Assembly: GCA_030044325.1 (NCBI GenBank) | Contig: JASHWA010000038.1 | Span: 1 to 6,545 of the forward strand | Length of the DNA: 6,545 nucleotides | Direction: 5' to 3' | Source of the DNA: Bryobacteraceae bacterium | Lineage (GTDB): Bacteria > Acidobacteriota > Terriglobia > Bryobacterales > Bryobacteraceae | Position numbers and translations under genes: made by a program | Shown: positions 1 through 5,722 of the stretch, piece by piece | Position numbering within the stretch: the stretch's first letter is position 1 | Layout of the letters: each line of letters begins with the position of its first letter | The notes under the pieces: model-generated | Seen by the model: only the letters and a program-made list of their open reading frames with translations | Database searches by the model: none | What the model was told of the DNA's origin: nothing

Positions 1-641
1 AGCTCCTTCGAAATTTCCTCGTCTTCAAGCGGCACAACGCGCGGCAGCATCTCGAAAATCGTCACCTTGGTTCCGAATCGATGGAAGCAGGAGGCGAACT
101 CCACGCCCACCGCACCCGCGCCGATAATCCCCATGGTTTTCGGCACCTCGCGCAGGTCGAGAATTTCGATGTTGGTGAGGATGCGCTTCGGGTCCGCCTG
201 CAACCCCGGCAGCATGCGCGCCTCCGAACCGGTCGCGATCACGATGTTTTTGGTTTCGTAGATCTGGCCCTCGACTTCGATGCGTCCGGGGCCGCGGATC
301 ACGGCGCGTCCCTTGATCCAGTCCACCTTGTTCTTGCGCATCAGGAATTCGACGCCCTTGGAGTGCTTGGAGACGATCTTGTTCTTGCGATCCAAAACCA
401 GCGGAAAATCCAGCCGCGCATTGTCGCAGTGCATCCCGTCTTCTTCCGGATGCTCGAACCGCTCCCAAACATCGGCCGCGTGGAGGAATGCATTGGCCGG
501 AATGCAGCCCACCAGCAGGCAGGTCCCGCCTAATCTCGGGTCTTTTTCAATAATCGCGGTCTTAAGCCCATACTGCCCCGCGCGAACGGCCGCGGAATAA
601 CCACCGGGACCGCTCCCGATGACAATCACGTCGTATGTCAT
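1..641 (-). CDS. lpdA: Dihydrolipoyl dehydrogenase (E3), N-terminal part, cut by window edge
   Basis: This is a flavoprotein disulfide reductase that reoxidises the dihydrolipoyl groups of 2-oxoacid dehydrogenase complexes or the glycine cleavage system, passing electrons through FAD to NAD+ in the cytoplasm. Starting at ATG 641-639, 213 codons are visible of the usual 460-480. Residues 5-14 (VIVIGSGPGG) form the FAD-binding Rossmann loop and E32 ends its second strand. The redox-active disulfide is C41/C46 in GGTCLLVGCIP. ATGS at 136-139 is the conserved ATG turn, and GAGAVGVEFA at 174-183 opens the NAD-binding domain. The start is firm because a TAA stop lies directly upstream in frame; the ribosome site before it is weak. 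One oddity is that the Lys normally four residues after the second Cys (CIPSK/CIPTK) is Asn here (N50). The partner complex cannot be told because the neighbours on that side are outside the window. Other members of the family (mercuric or glutathione reductase) fit less well, given the GGTCLxVGCIP pattern and following sequence. Confidence 0.96.
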   Translation of the reverse strand, partial: MTYDVIVIGSGPGGYSAAVRAGQYGLKTAIIEKDPRLGGTCLLVGCIPANAFLHAADVWERFEHPEEDGMHCDNARLDFPLVLDRKNKIVSKHSKGVEFLMRKNKVDWIKGRAVIRGPGRIEVEGQIYETKNIVIATGSEARMLPGLQADPKRILTNIEILDLREVPKTMGIIGAGAVGVEFASCFHRFGTKVTIFEMLPRVVPLEDEEISKE

Positions 642-693
642 TTATTTCTTAGTTTAACATCGGGTGCCCGGCCGACTTCGATAAATTGAGAGA
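642..693. promoter_or_regulatory. Divergent intergenic region between lpdA and the sulfotransferase gene
   Basis: These 52 bases are the only space from which both divergent genes can start, so they should hold two promoters. On the plus strand TTAACA (654-659) matches a sigma-70 -35 box in five of six positions, and an AT-rich stretch around GATAAA (680-685) could serve as -10, but the spacing is about 20 bases, longer than normal. If that -10 were used, the transcript would begin almost at the GTG start and be leaderless. On the minus strand no convincing box pair was found. A short inverted repeat, CGGG-TG-CCCG, sits at 661-670 and could be an operator or chance. The role is assigned from gene orientation, not from strong motifs. 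Confidence 0.4.
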
Positions 694-2214
694 GTGCGGT
701 TCGTGATCGTTCACTATCACATCCTCAAGAACGCCGGCTCCACCATCGAAGAGCTGCTGTACTCGAACTTCCGCGAAAAATTCAGCCGGTTCGATACCGA
801 GGATCGCGATCACGCGATTCCGAATTCCGAACTGCTCGCCTTTCTCGAAGCCAATCCGCACATCCAGGCCGTATCCAGCCACCAGCTTTACGATCCGGTG
901 CCGCTGGTCCCCGGCTACATTTTTTTCGATTTATGTTTTCTGCGCGATCCGCTCGAACGCATCCGCTCGACCTACGATTTTTTCCGCGGCAAGCCCGACC
1001 CGCAGGATCCCATCAGCCAACTGGCCAACCGCATGACGCTCGCGGAATTCATCGGCGAGCTGATCGAAAATTATCCGTGGATGGTGACCGACGTTCAGGT
1101 CAACCAGCTTGCCAATGGATTGATCAACGATCCGCCCCAGGGCCCGGACGACCTCAATCGCGCGACGCACAGGATGCTGAACACGTCCTTGCTGGGGGTG
1201 GTGGACCAATTCGCGGAAAGCGTGGTCGCCATCGAGCATTCCATGCGCATGATTTTTCCGCATTTCAACCGCTCGCATGCGCCGGTCAACGTTTCCCGCG
1301 GAATGAGCGGAACGCTCGACCAGCGCACGGCGCGGTTTCGCGAAGAGTGCGGCGAAGAAATTTTCTGCGAGCTGCTGCGCCGAAACCGGCTCGACCAGGA
1401 GCTTCTGCGCCGCGCCCGGGCGGAATTGGAGCGGCGGCGCCAGATAGCGAGTGGGGCGGGTTTCCACCCTCGCGCCGATTTCGATCGGTGCAAGCCGTCC
1501 GTCGAAAGAACCGGCGCATTTAAAGCAGCGGCCGCGATGGTGAAGCTGCTCGTCCGGTTCCGGTCATTCGCTTTTTTCGATGCGGAGTATTATCTGCGGA
1601 TGAATCCGGATGTAAGAAGCTCGCGCCCGCTCCTCCATTTCCTGACGCGCGGAGCGTTTGAAGGGCGCAATCCGTGTTCGGCTATCGATCTGCCGTATTA
1701 TGCGCGAACGGCTAACCCGCATCCGTTGTTCGATCCCGAGTTCTACTGGTCGAAGAACGAAGATGTGCGCAAAGCCCGGGTCGATCCGTTCGTGCATTAC
1801 GTTTTGCATGGCGCGAGCGAGCTGAGAAAACCGCATCCATGGTTCGATGCGCGCTATTACGCGGCGCAGTGTCCAGATGCGCTCGCCGATCCGCTCGGGC
1901 ATTTTATGGAGAATTGCGCGGCGAATCCGCATCCCCTGTTCGATTGCGAAGCATACCTGCGGGAGCATCCGGGGCTCGACCAAAATCCGCTGGTGCACTT
2001 CGTTCTTGGGGAACAAGCCCCGCGTGCAAACGCGGGGGTGATTTTCAATGTCGATGACGTGGAGCTTTCAATCGGCCTGTCCGAGGGCAACAATCCGGGG
2101 ATCTGGCAGGACGATTCGGGATGGACGCGGTTTTCGGCGCCCGCGCACATGCGGGCGTTTTTTGAACCTCTGCGCTATCCTCAAATCCACGTCCAGCATT
2201 CAAAACCGGCATGA
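694..2214 (+). CDS. Sulfotransferase-family protein with C-terminal FD-x-x-YY repeat array
   Basis: The N-terminal half looks like a PAPS-dependent sulfotransferase (Sulfotransfer_2-like), transferring sulfate to a glycan or other acceptor. Residues 7-17 (HYHILKNAGST) match the 5'-phosphosulfate loop, with K12 as the likely key Lys. Residues 82-96 (FLRDPLERIRSTYDF) match the 3'-phosphate-binding segment, with R84 and S92 at the classic eight-residue spacing. Residues 235-270 are very rich in Arg and Glu and probably helical. From about residue 295 to 439 follow repeats of the FDxxYY...NPDV...PLxHFLxxG...NPxPL type, which are known beside glycosyltransferase domains in polysaccharide proteins. 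The last 67 residues are unassigned. No signal peptide or membrane segment is obvious. GTG 694 is the first start after an in-frame stop; GTG 703 (M-I-V-H-Y) is an alternative with GAGAGAG about eight bases upstream. The stop overlaps the next gene by ATGA. The substrate is unknown. The sulfotransferase call is good at fold level, but activity is unproven. Confidence 0.82.
   Translation: MRFVIVHYHILKNAGSTIEELLYSNFREKFSRFDTEDRDHAIPNSELLAFLEANPHIQAVSSHQLYDPVPLVPGYIFFDLCFLRDPLERIRSTYDFFRGKPDPQDPISQLANRMTLAEFIGELIENYPWMVTDVQVNQLANGLINDPPQGPDDLNRATHRMLNTSLLGVVDQFAESVVAIEHSMRMIFPHFNRSHAPVNVSRGMSGTLDQRTARFREECGEEIFCELLRRNRLDQELLRRARAELERRRQIASGAGFHPRADFDRCKPSVERTGAFKAAAAMVKLLVRFRSFAFFDAEYYLRMNPDVRSSRPLLHFLTRGAFEGRNPCSAIDLPYYARTANPHPLFDPEFYWSKNEDVRKARVDPFVHYVLHGASELRKPHPWFDARYYAAQCPDALADPLGHFMENCAANPHPLFDCEAYLREHPGLDQNPLVHFVLGEQAPRANAGVIFNVDDVELSIGLSEGNNPGIWQDDSGWTRFSAPAHMRAFFEPLRYPQIHVQHSKPA
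1576..2010 (+). repeat. Protein-level tandem repeat array in the sulfotransferase-like protein
   Basis: Residues 295-439 contain about four units plus one shortened unit. Unit starts are F295 (FDAEYYLRMNPDV), I331 (shortened, IDLPYYARTANPHPL), F346 (FDPEFYWSKNEDV), F384 (FDARYYAAQCPDA) and F416 (FDCEAYLREHPGL). Full units run about 24-38 residues and carry a second element of the form PLxHFxxxG (PLLHF at 312-316, PFVHY at 365-369, PLGHF at 400-404, PLVHF at 432-436), mostly ending in NPHPL or a variant of it. The DNA copies have diverged, so this is an old protein repeat, not a recent DNA duplication. Such units occur in glycosyltransferases and other surface-polysaccharide proteins; their function is not established here. 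Confidence 0.8.
2018..2037 (+). other. Perfect 8-bp GC-rich hairpin with GCAA tetraloop inside coding sequence
   Basis: The arms CCCCGCGT (2018-2025) and ACGCGGGG (2030-2037) pair perfectly around GCAA (2026-2029), a GNRA-class loop. The hairpin lies in frame within the sulfotransferase-like gene, just after the last repeat unit, encoding residues around 442-449. It is followed by GTGATTTTC rather than a long T run, so it is not a canonical terminator, although it could pause RNA polymerase or protect a processed 3' end ahead of the sigma gene. The structure is directly visible; its role is unknown. Confidence 0.55.
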
Positions 2215-2867
2215 ATCTCGACGCGAATCGCCGCCGCGAACCGCCATCCGAAGGATGCGGCCCATCCCCCGCCCGTCCGGATAATTTCGTGGAACTTATC
2301 GTCATCCCCACCGGAAATCCTTGCGAAGTGACGGATTCGGAACTGCTCCGGCTGGCAATTTCGGGCGACGAGGGCGCCTTCACCGCGCTGTACCGGCTGC
2401 GTCATCCGCCGGTCTACCGGTTCGCGCTTCAAATGACGGGCAGCGTAGTGGTCGCCGAGGACGTCACCCAGGAGGTGTTTATCGCCCTGCTCGAATCGGG
2501 CCGGCGATTCGATCCGGCGCGCGGAGCGCTCGCATCCTTTTTATATGGAATCGCGCGCAACCTGGTTCTGCGGCGGATCGAAAAGGAGCGCGAAACAGAG
2601 GCCGTGTTCGATTTCGCCTCCGATGACGACGTCCTGGGCGATCTCGAACGGCGCGAGACCATCGGGCAGGTGCGGCGCGCGGTGCTGAGCCTGCCGGCGC
2701 CCTATCGCGAAGCGGTGGTGTTGTGCGATTTGCAGGATTTGAGTTATGAGGATGCCGCCGCCGCGCTCGATTGTCCGGTGGGAACGCTGCGGTCCCGGTT
2801 GAATCGAGGGCGCGCGATGCTGGCGAAGAAATTGAAGTGTGTGGCTCCCGTGGAGTGCGGGTTATGA
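2211..2867 (+). CDS. ECF-type RNA polymerase sigma factor
   Basis: This is an alternative sigma factor that directs RNA polymerase to a small regulon. Numbered from ATG 2211, region 2 spans about residues 50-125 (ALYRLRHPPVYRFALQMTGS, then the AEDVTQEVFIALLES helix with its DVTQEVF core and the RGALASFLYGIARN segment). A linker rich in charged residues follows, and region 4 spans about 155-208 (LSLPAPYREAVVLCDLQDLSYEDAAAALDCPVGTLRSRLNRGR, the typical helix-turn-helix). There is no region 1.1 or 3 and no C-terminal extension, as usual for the ECF group. The start is uncertain. ATG 2211 overlaps the previous stop by ATGA but has no clear ribosome site and adds 39 residues atypical for the family. 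GTG 2328 would give MTDSELLRLAISGDEGAFTALY, the standard ECF beginning. The gene overlaps the next gene by ATGA, as expected for a sigma/anti-sigma pair. A GGAACTT box at 2291-2297 hints at autoregulation if the later start is used. Confidence 0.93.
   Translation: MNLDANRRREPPSEGCGPSPARPDNFVELIVIPTGNPCEVTDSELLRLAISGDEGAFTALYRLRHPPVYRFALQMTGSVVVAEDVTQEVFIALLESGRRFDPARGALASFLYGIARNLVLRRIEKERETEAVFDFASDDDVLGDLERRETIGQVRRAVLSLPAPYREAVVLCDLQDLSYEDAAAALDCPVGTLRSRLNRGRAMLAKKLKCVAPVECGL
2291..2297 (+). promoter_or_regulatory. Possible ECF -35 box ahead of the shorter sigma-factor start
   Basis: GGAACTT is an exact match to the -35 element of RpoE-type ECF promoters and lies 30 bases before GTG 2328, the start that best fits the sigma family. 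ECF sigma factors often drive their own genes. No good -10 (TCTGA or CGTC type) is found 15-17 bases downstream, where the sequence is GGAAATCC, so only half a promoter is seen. If ATG 2211 is the real start, the box is inside the coding region. Confidence 0.2.
2852..2855 (+). promoter_or_regulatory. Ribosome-binding site setting the start of the putative anti-sigma gene
   Basis: GGAG lies eight bases before ATG 2864, inside the last codons of the sigma gene. It supports ATG 2864 over the in-frame ATG at 2771, which would add 31 residues entirely overlapping the sigma factor's region 4. Confidence 0.55.
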
Positions 2868-3397
2868 GAACCGAAAAAAATGTCGCGCAGGCGTTGAGGG
2901 CTCTGGCGGAAGAGAATTCGCGCATCGAGGCGCGGCCGGAGCTGGAGGCGCGCGTAGTCGGCGAGTACCGGCGCAGGCTGAAAAATCGGGGCCGGCTTCG
3001 GGCGGTGACGGCACTTGCGGCAGCCGCGGCGATCGCCGTCGCGATCTTCGCTTGGAGACTTCCGCACGCGGCGAACGCGCCGGTGAGTGTCGCAAAGCAC
3101 GCGCCGGCTGTCGCGACTCAGGAAGTAGCGACCGTGCCCGCGCCGGCCGCGGTGCACCCACAAGCGGCGCATAGACCGCCGCGGATGCGCGAGATCACCA
3201 CGGAGTTTTTCCCGCTGCTCGACGCTCCGCCGCCGGTCGATCGCGGCGAACTGCTGCGCGTGACCGTCCCCGCCGCGACCATGCGCGCCGTGGGGCTGCC
3301 GGTGGCGGACGATCGTCTGGCGGATCGCGTTCAGGCGGACGTGGTGGTGAGCGAGGACGGGCTGGCGACGGCGATCCGGTTCGTGAAGCATCAATGA
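2864..3397 (+). CDS. Single-pass membrane protein, putative anti-sigma factor
   Basis: This protein of 177 residues probably binds and restrains the ECF sigma factor encoded just upstream; the assignment rests on topology and position. Residues 1-44 are a charged, helical, presumably cytoplasmic segment (RALAEENSRIEARPELEARVVGEYRRRL). Residues 45-64 are an Ala-rich membrane helix (LRAVTALAAAAAIAVAIFAW). About 112 residues follow, presumably periplasmic: first an Ala/Pro/Val-rich linker (to about 105), then a more compact part ending RVQADVVVSEDGLATAIRFV. No HxxxCxxC zinc motif of the ZAS anti-sigma family is present, and the cytoplasmic part is shorter than a usual anti-sigma domain, so the binding mode may differ. 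Its ATGA overlap with the sigma gene predicts coupled translation. A run of seven A (2874-2880) lies in codons 4-6. It may instead be an accessory membrane protein of the same operon. Confidence 0.7.
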   Translation: MRTEKNVAQALRALAEENSRIEARPELEARVVGEYRRRLKNRGRLRAVTALAAAAAIAVAIFAWRLPHAANAPVSVAKHAPAVATQEVATVPAPAAVHPQAAHRPPRMREITTEFFPLLDAPPPVDRGELLRVTVPAATMRAVGLPVADDRLADRVQADVVVSEDGLATAIRFVKHQ

Positions 3398-3402
3398 GGA
3401 GG
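3397..3402 (+). promoter_or_regulatory. Strong ribosome-binding site of the secreted-protein gene
   Basis: AGGAGG, part of GAGGAGGAGAG, overlaps the upstream TGA stop and sits five bases before ATG 3408. It is the strongest Shine-Dalgarno sequence in the window and suggests the exported protein is made in larger amounts than the sigma factor and membrane protein before it. Confidence 0.75.
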
Positions 3403-3407
3403 AGAGC

Positions 3408-4265
3408 ATGAAACTGCTTGCGATGAGTTTGACTTGCGCGCTCGCGCTGTGCGCGCAGGAAGTGGATCAGGCCACTCAGCAGAAGATGATGGCCGACGCG
3501 AAGGCGCAATTGGCGCAGACCTTCACGATCGTGAGCGGGCAGGTGTTCAACGGGAATCCGGTCAAGGGGCAGCCGTATTCGGCGGAGGCGGTGACGGAGA
3601 CCACCCAGACGCTCGCCGACGGCAATCGCATCGTCACCCGCAGCTCGCAGATGATCTATCGCGACAGCGACGGGCGCGAGCGCAGAGAACAGACCATCGG
3701 CCGGCTGGGCAATCTCAACGCGGCCAACGGTCCGGCTAAAGTCGTGTTCATTTCGGATCCGGTGGCGAAGATGAGCTACACGCTGCACACCAATTCACGC
3801 ACCGCGGAGCGGCACTCCGCGCCTCCGCCGCCTCCACTGCCTCCGCCCGGTCCCGACGGAAAGATCGCGTTCTTGATCCAGGACGGCCCCGCCGATGCAG
3901 CCCAGCCGATGCCGCCCATGATCATCGAAAAAAGCGAAGTTCGAGCCGGCGGCCGCAATTCAAAGGTGGAACAGCTCGGCACCCAGGCGATCGAAGGCAT
4001 TGCCGCGCAGGGCACGCGCACCACCACCACCATTCCCGCCGGCGAAATCGGCAATGAGCGCGACATCAATGTTGTTTCCGAGCGCTGGTATTCGACCGAG
4101 CTGGGCGTGGTGGTGATGTCCAAACGCAGCGATCCGCGCATGGGCGAGACGGTTTACAAATTGACCAACGTGAGCCGCCAGGAGCCGGCCCAGTCGCTGT
4201 TCCAGATCCCCGAGGACTACAAGATCGTGGACCCCGGCGCGGCCATCAGACTGAAGGACGAATAA
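3408..4265 (+). CDS. Secreted protein of unknown function in the sigma-factor operon
   Basis: This is a protein of 285 residues that begins with a short signal peptide (MKLLAMSLTCALALCA), most likely cut before Q17 or nearby. The Cys at 15 follows Leu, so it is not a good lipobox. Residues 55-100 form a polar region with TQTLADGNRIVTR and IYRDSDGRERREQT, a pattern recalled from acidobacterial exported proteins without known function. Residues 138-149 are a proline run (PPPPPLPPPGP) that probably links two folded halves. The second half has a Thr-rich strand (GTRTTTTIP, 202-210), ERWYSTELGVVVM at 225-237 and ends near SLFQIPEDYKIVD (263-275). It starts 10 bases after the membrane protein, so it belongs to the same transcript. 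Its place and size resemble MucB/RseB, the periplasmic partner of ECF anti-sigma factors, but no sequence motif proves this. No catalytic motif was recognised. It could equally be a target of the sigma factor rather than a regulator. Confidence 0.85.
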   Translation: MKLLAMSLTCALALCAQEVDQATQQKMMADAKAQLAQTFTIVSGQVFNGNPVKGQPYSAEAVTETTQTLADGNRIVTRSSQMIYRDSDGRERREQTIGRLGNLNAANGPAKVVFISDPVAKMSYTLHTNSRTAERHSAPPPPPLPPPGPDGKIAFLIQDGPADAAQPMPPMIIEKSEVRAGGRNSKVEQLGTQAIEGIAAQGTRTTTTIPAGEIGNERDINVVSERWYSTELGVVVMSKRSDPRMGETVYKLTNVSRQEPAQSLFQIPEDYKIVDPGAAIRLKDE

Positions 4266-4280
4266 ACGGTCGCTTTAGCT

Positions 4281-4309
4281 GGAAACGCCGGCGAACTACC
4301 AACCACTGA
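4281..4309 (+). promoter_or_regulatory. Candidate ECF-type promoter ahead of htrA
   Basis: In the 74-base gap before the protease gene, GGAAACG (4281-4287) and ACTGA (4305-4309) resemble the GGAACTT and TCTGA elements of RpoE-type promoters with a 17-base spacer; the consensus spacing is near 16. E. coli degP is driven by such a promoter. Transcription would start near 4316, leaving about 24 bases of leader that include a tiny Met-Gln-Gly frame (4322-4333) and the AAGGG ribosome site (4332-4336). Both boxes deviate from consensus, so chance is possible. Confidence 0.3.
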
Positions 4310-4339
4310 CCTCCAACCGATATGCAAGGATAAGGGTAG

Positions 4340-5722
4340 ATGCGGCGCACCCTGATTCTTGCGATTTTCCCCCTGTTCGCAGCGTTGCAGGCGCAAACGC
4401 CGGACAAAACCGTCCCATTACAAGCTCTGAGCGATTCGTTTGAAGACCTGGCGTCGCGCGTCCGGCCGGCGGTCGTGCAGATTTTCTCCACCGGCTACAT
4501 CACCCCCGACGAAAGCGAAAGCACGCGCGCCAGCAGCCTGCTCTCGACGCAGCGCAGCACTGGCTCCGGCGTGATCCTCACCGAGGACGGTTTCATCATC
4601 ACCAACAATCACGTGGTGGAAGGCTCGCGCAAAATTCAGGTGGTGCTGCAAGCCGCGCATCCCGTCCCCGGACGCGAAATTCATATCGATGCGCAACTGG
4701 TGGGAGCCGACCGCCAGACCGACCTTGCGGTGATCAAGATCGATCGCGCAAATCTTCCCTTCCTTCAGTTCGCCGATTCGAACAAGCTGCACCAGGGCCA
4801 GCTCGTGCTGGCGTTCGGAAATCCGCTGGGACTGGAAGGCTCGGTTTCGATGGGCGTGGTGAGTTCGGCCTCGCGCCGGCTGCATTCGGAAGACACTTCG
4901 GTCTACGTGCAGACCGACGCGCCCATCAACCCCGGCAACAGCGGCGGACCGCTGGTGGATATGGACGGTCGCGTGGTCGGCGTCAACACGTTTATCCTGA
5001 CGCAATCCGGCGGCAGCGAAGGACTGGGCTTCGCCATCCCCAGCAACGCCGTGCGCAACGTCTTCGACCAGATCAAAAAGGATCATCACGTGCATCACGG
5101 CGAAATCGGCATCGTGGCCGAGACCATCACTGCGCCGATGTCCAGGGGGTTGAGGCTCGCGCAGGATTGGGGCGCGGTCGCCGCCGACGTGACCCCCAAC
5201 GGTCCCGCGGATAAAGCCGGCCTCAGGATTCGCGACGTGATCTTCGAGGCCAACGGCCAGACCATTCAGGACGCGCCCCAACTCGAAACCCTGATCGACC
5301 GGTTGAAGCTCGACGAAGTGGTGCATTTGAAAGTGATGCACGGCGATCAGCCGCTCGATATCGACGTTCCCGTGAGCGAGCGCAAGGACGACAGCAACCG
5401 GTTCGCCGATTTCGTCAGCCCCGACAAAAACCTGGTTCCCAAGCTCGGAATTCTGGGCATCGAGATCACCGACAAGCTCGTCAACATGTTCCAGGACCTG
5501 CGGCACGAGTACGGAGTGGTGGTCGCCGTCCGATCGCCCGATCCGCCCTACAGCGGAGGATCGCTCGAGCTGGGCGATGTCATCTACGAGATCAATCGCA
5601 CGCCGATTGCGACCGTGAAAGCTCTGCGCGACAAGCTGGACGAGATGAAATCCGGCGATACCGCGGTGCTCGAAGTGCAGCGCAACGGAAAGCTGATGTA
5701 TATCGTCATTGAGCTCGAATGA
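4340..5722 (+). CDS. Periplasmic HtrA/DegP-type serine protease with two PDZ domains
   Basis: This is a trypsin-like envelope protease/chaperone (family S1C) that degrades misfolded periplasmic and outer-membrane proteins. All 460 residues are inside the window, a normal DegP/DegQ length. A signal peptide (residues 1-18, ending LQA before QTPDK) sends it to the periplasm. The catalytic triad is complete: H91 in TNNHVVEG, D128 in TDLAVIKI and S201 in NPGNSGGPL. The first PDZ domain is about 254-345 (PNGPADKAGLRIRDVI at its ligand groove) and the second about 365-458 (SGGSLELGDVIYEINRTPI). The loop before the protease core (about 50-72) is moderate in length. The start is supported by the signal peptide and AAGGG just upstream. 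The gene overlaps the next one, an outer-membrane POTRA protein, by ATGA, linking quality control with outer-membrane biogenesis. It follows the sigma operon by 74 bases and may have its own ECF promoter. DegP, DegQ and MucD cannot be told apart from sequence alone. Confidence 0.96.
   Translation: MRRTLILAIFPLFAALQAQTPDKTVPLQALSDSFEDLASRVRPAVVQIFSTGYITPDESESTRASSLLSTQRSTGSGVILTEDGFIITNNHVVEGSRKIQVVLQAAHPVPGREIHIDAQLVGADRQTDLAVIKIDRANLPFLQFADSNKLHQGQLVLAFGNPLGLEGSVSMGVVSSASRRLHSEDTSVYVQTDAPINPGNSGGPLVDMDGRVVGVNTFILTQSGGSEGLGFAIPSNAVRNVFDQIKKDHHVHHGEIGIVAETITAPMSRGLRLAQDWGAVAADVTPNGPADKAGLRIRDVIFEANGQTIQDAPQLETLIDRLKLDEVVHLKVMHGDQPLDIDVPVSERKDDSNRFADFVSPDKNLVPKLGILGIEITDKLVNMFQDLRHEYGVVVAVRSPDPPYSGGSLELGDVIYEINRTPIATVKALRDKLDEMKSGDTAVLEVQRNGKLMYIVIELE

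Noticed and set aside
81..533. Plus-strand open frames opposite lpdA
   Set aside because: The minus-strand frame has the FAD loop, redox disulfide and NAD loop in the right order, so the plus-strand frames are shadows.
931..1523. Open frames in other phases on both strands inside the sulfotransferase gene
   Set aside because: The plus-strand frame from 694 carries both PAPS-binding motifs and the repeat array; the alternatives are Arg/Ala/Pro-rich with no motifs.
2771..3397. Longer version of the putative anti-sigma gene starting at ATG 2771
   Set aside because: The extra 31 residues lie wholly within the sigma factor's region 4 and show no domain; ATG 2864 has a GGAG site at the right distance and gives the usual ATGA overlap.
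2744..3409. A 221-codon minus-strand open frame opposite the anti-sigma gene
   Set aside because: It is Arg/His-rich and low in complexity, without a ribosome site or domain, and mirrors the plus-strand gene.
3422..3455. Lipoprotein signal (lipobox) at Cys15 of the secreted protein
   Set aside because: The residue before the Cys is Leu rather than Gly, Ala or Ser, so cleavage by signal peptidase II is unlikely.
3819..3857. Short CCTCCGCC-type DNA repeats as a tandem repeat locus
   Set aside because: They simply encode the proline run of the secreted protein and are too few and irregular to be a separate repeat element.
4322..4333. Three-codon frame Met-Gln-Gly in the htrA leader as a regulatory upstream ORF
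   Set aside because: It lacks its own clear ribosome site, and such a short frame easily arises by chance; it is recorded only as part of the leader.
4266..4339. Rho-independent terminator between the secreted-protein gene and htrA
   Set aside because: Only a short CGCCGGCG self-palindrome is present, with no stable stem followed by a T run.
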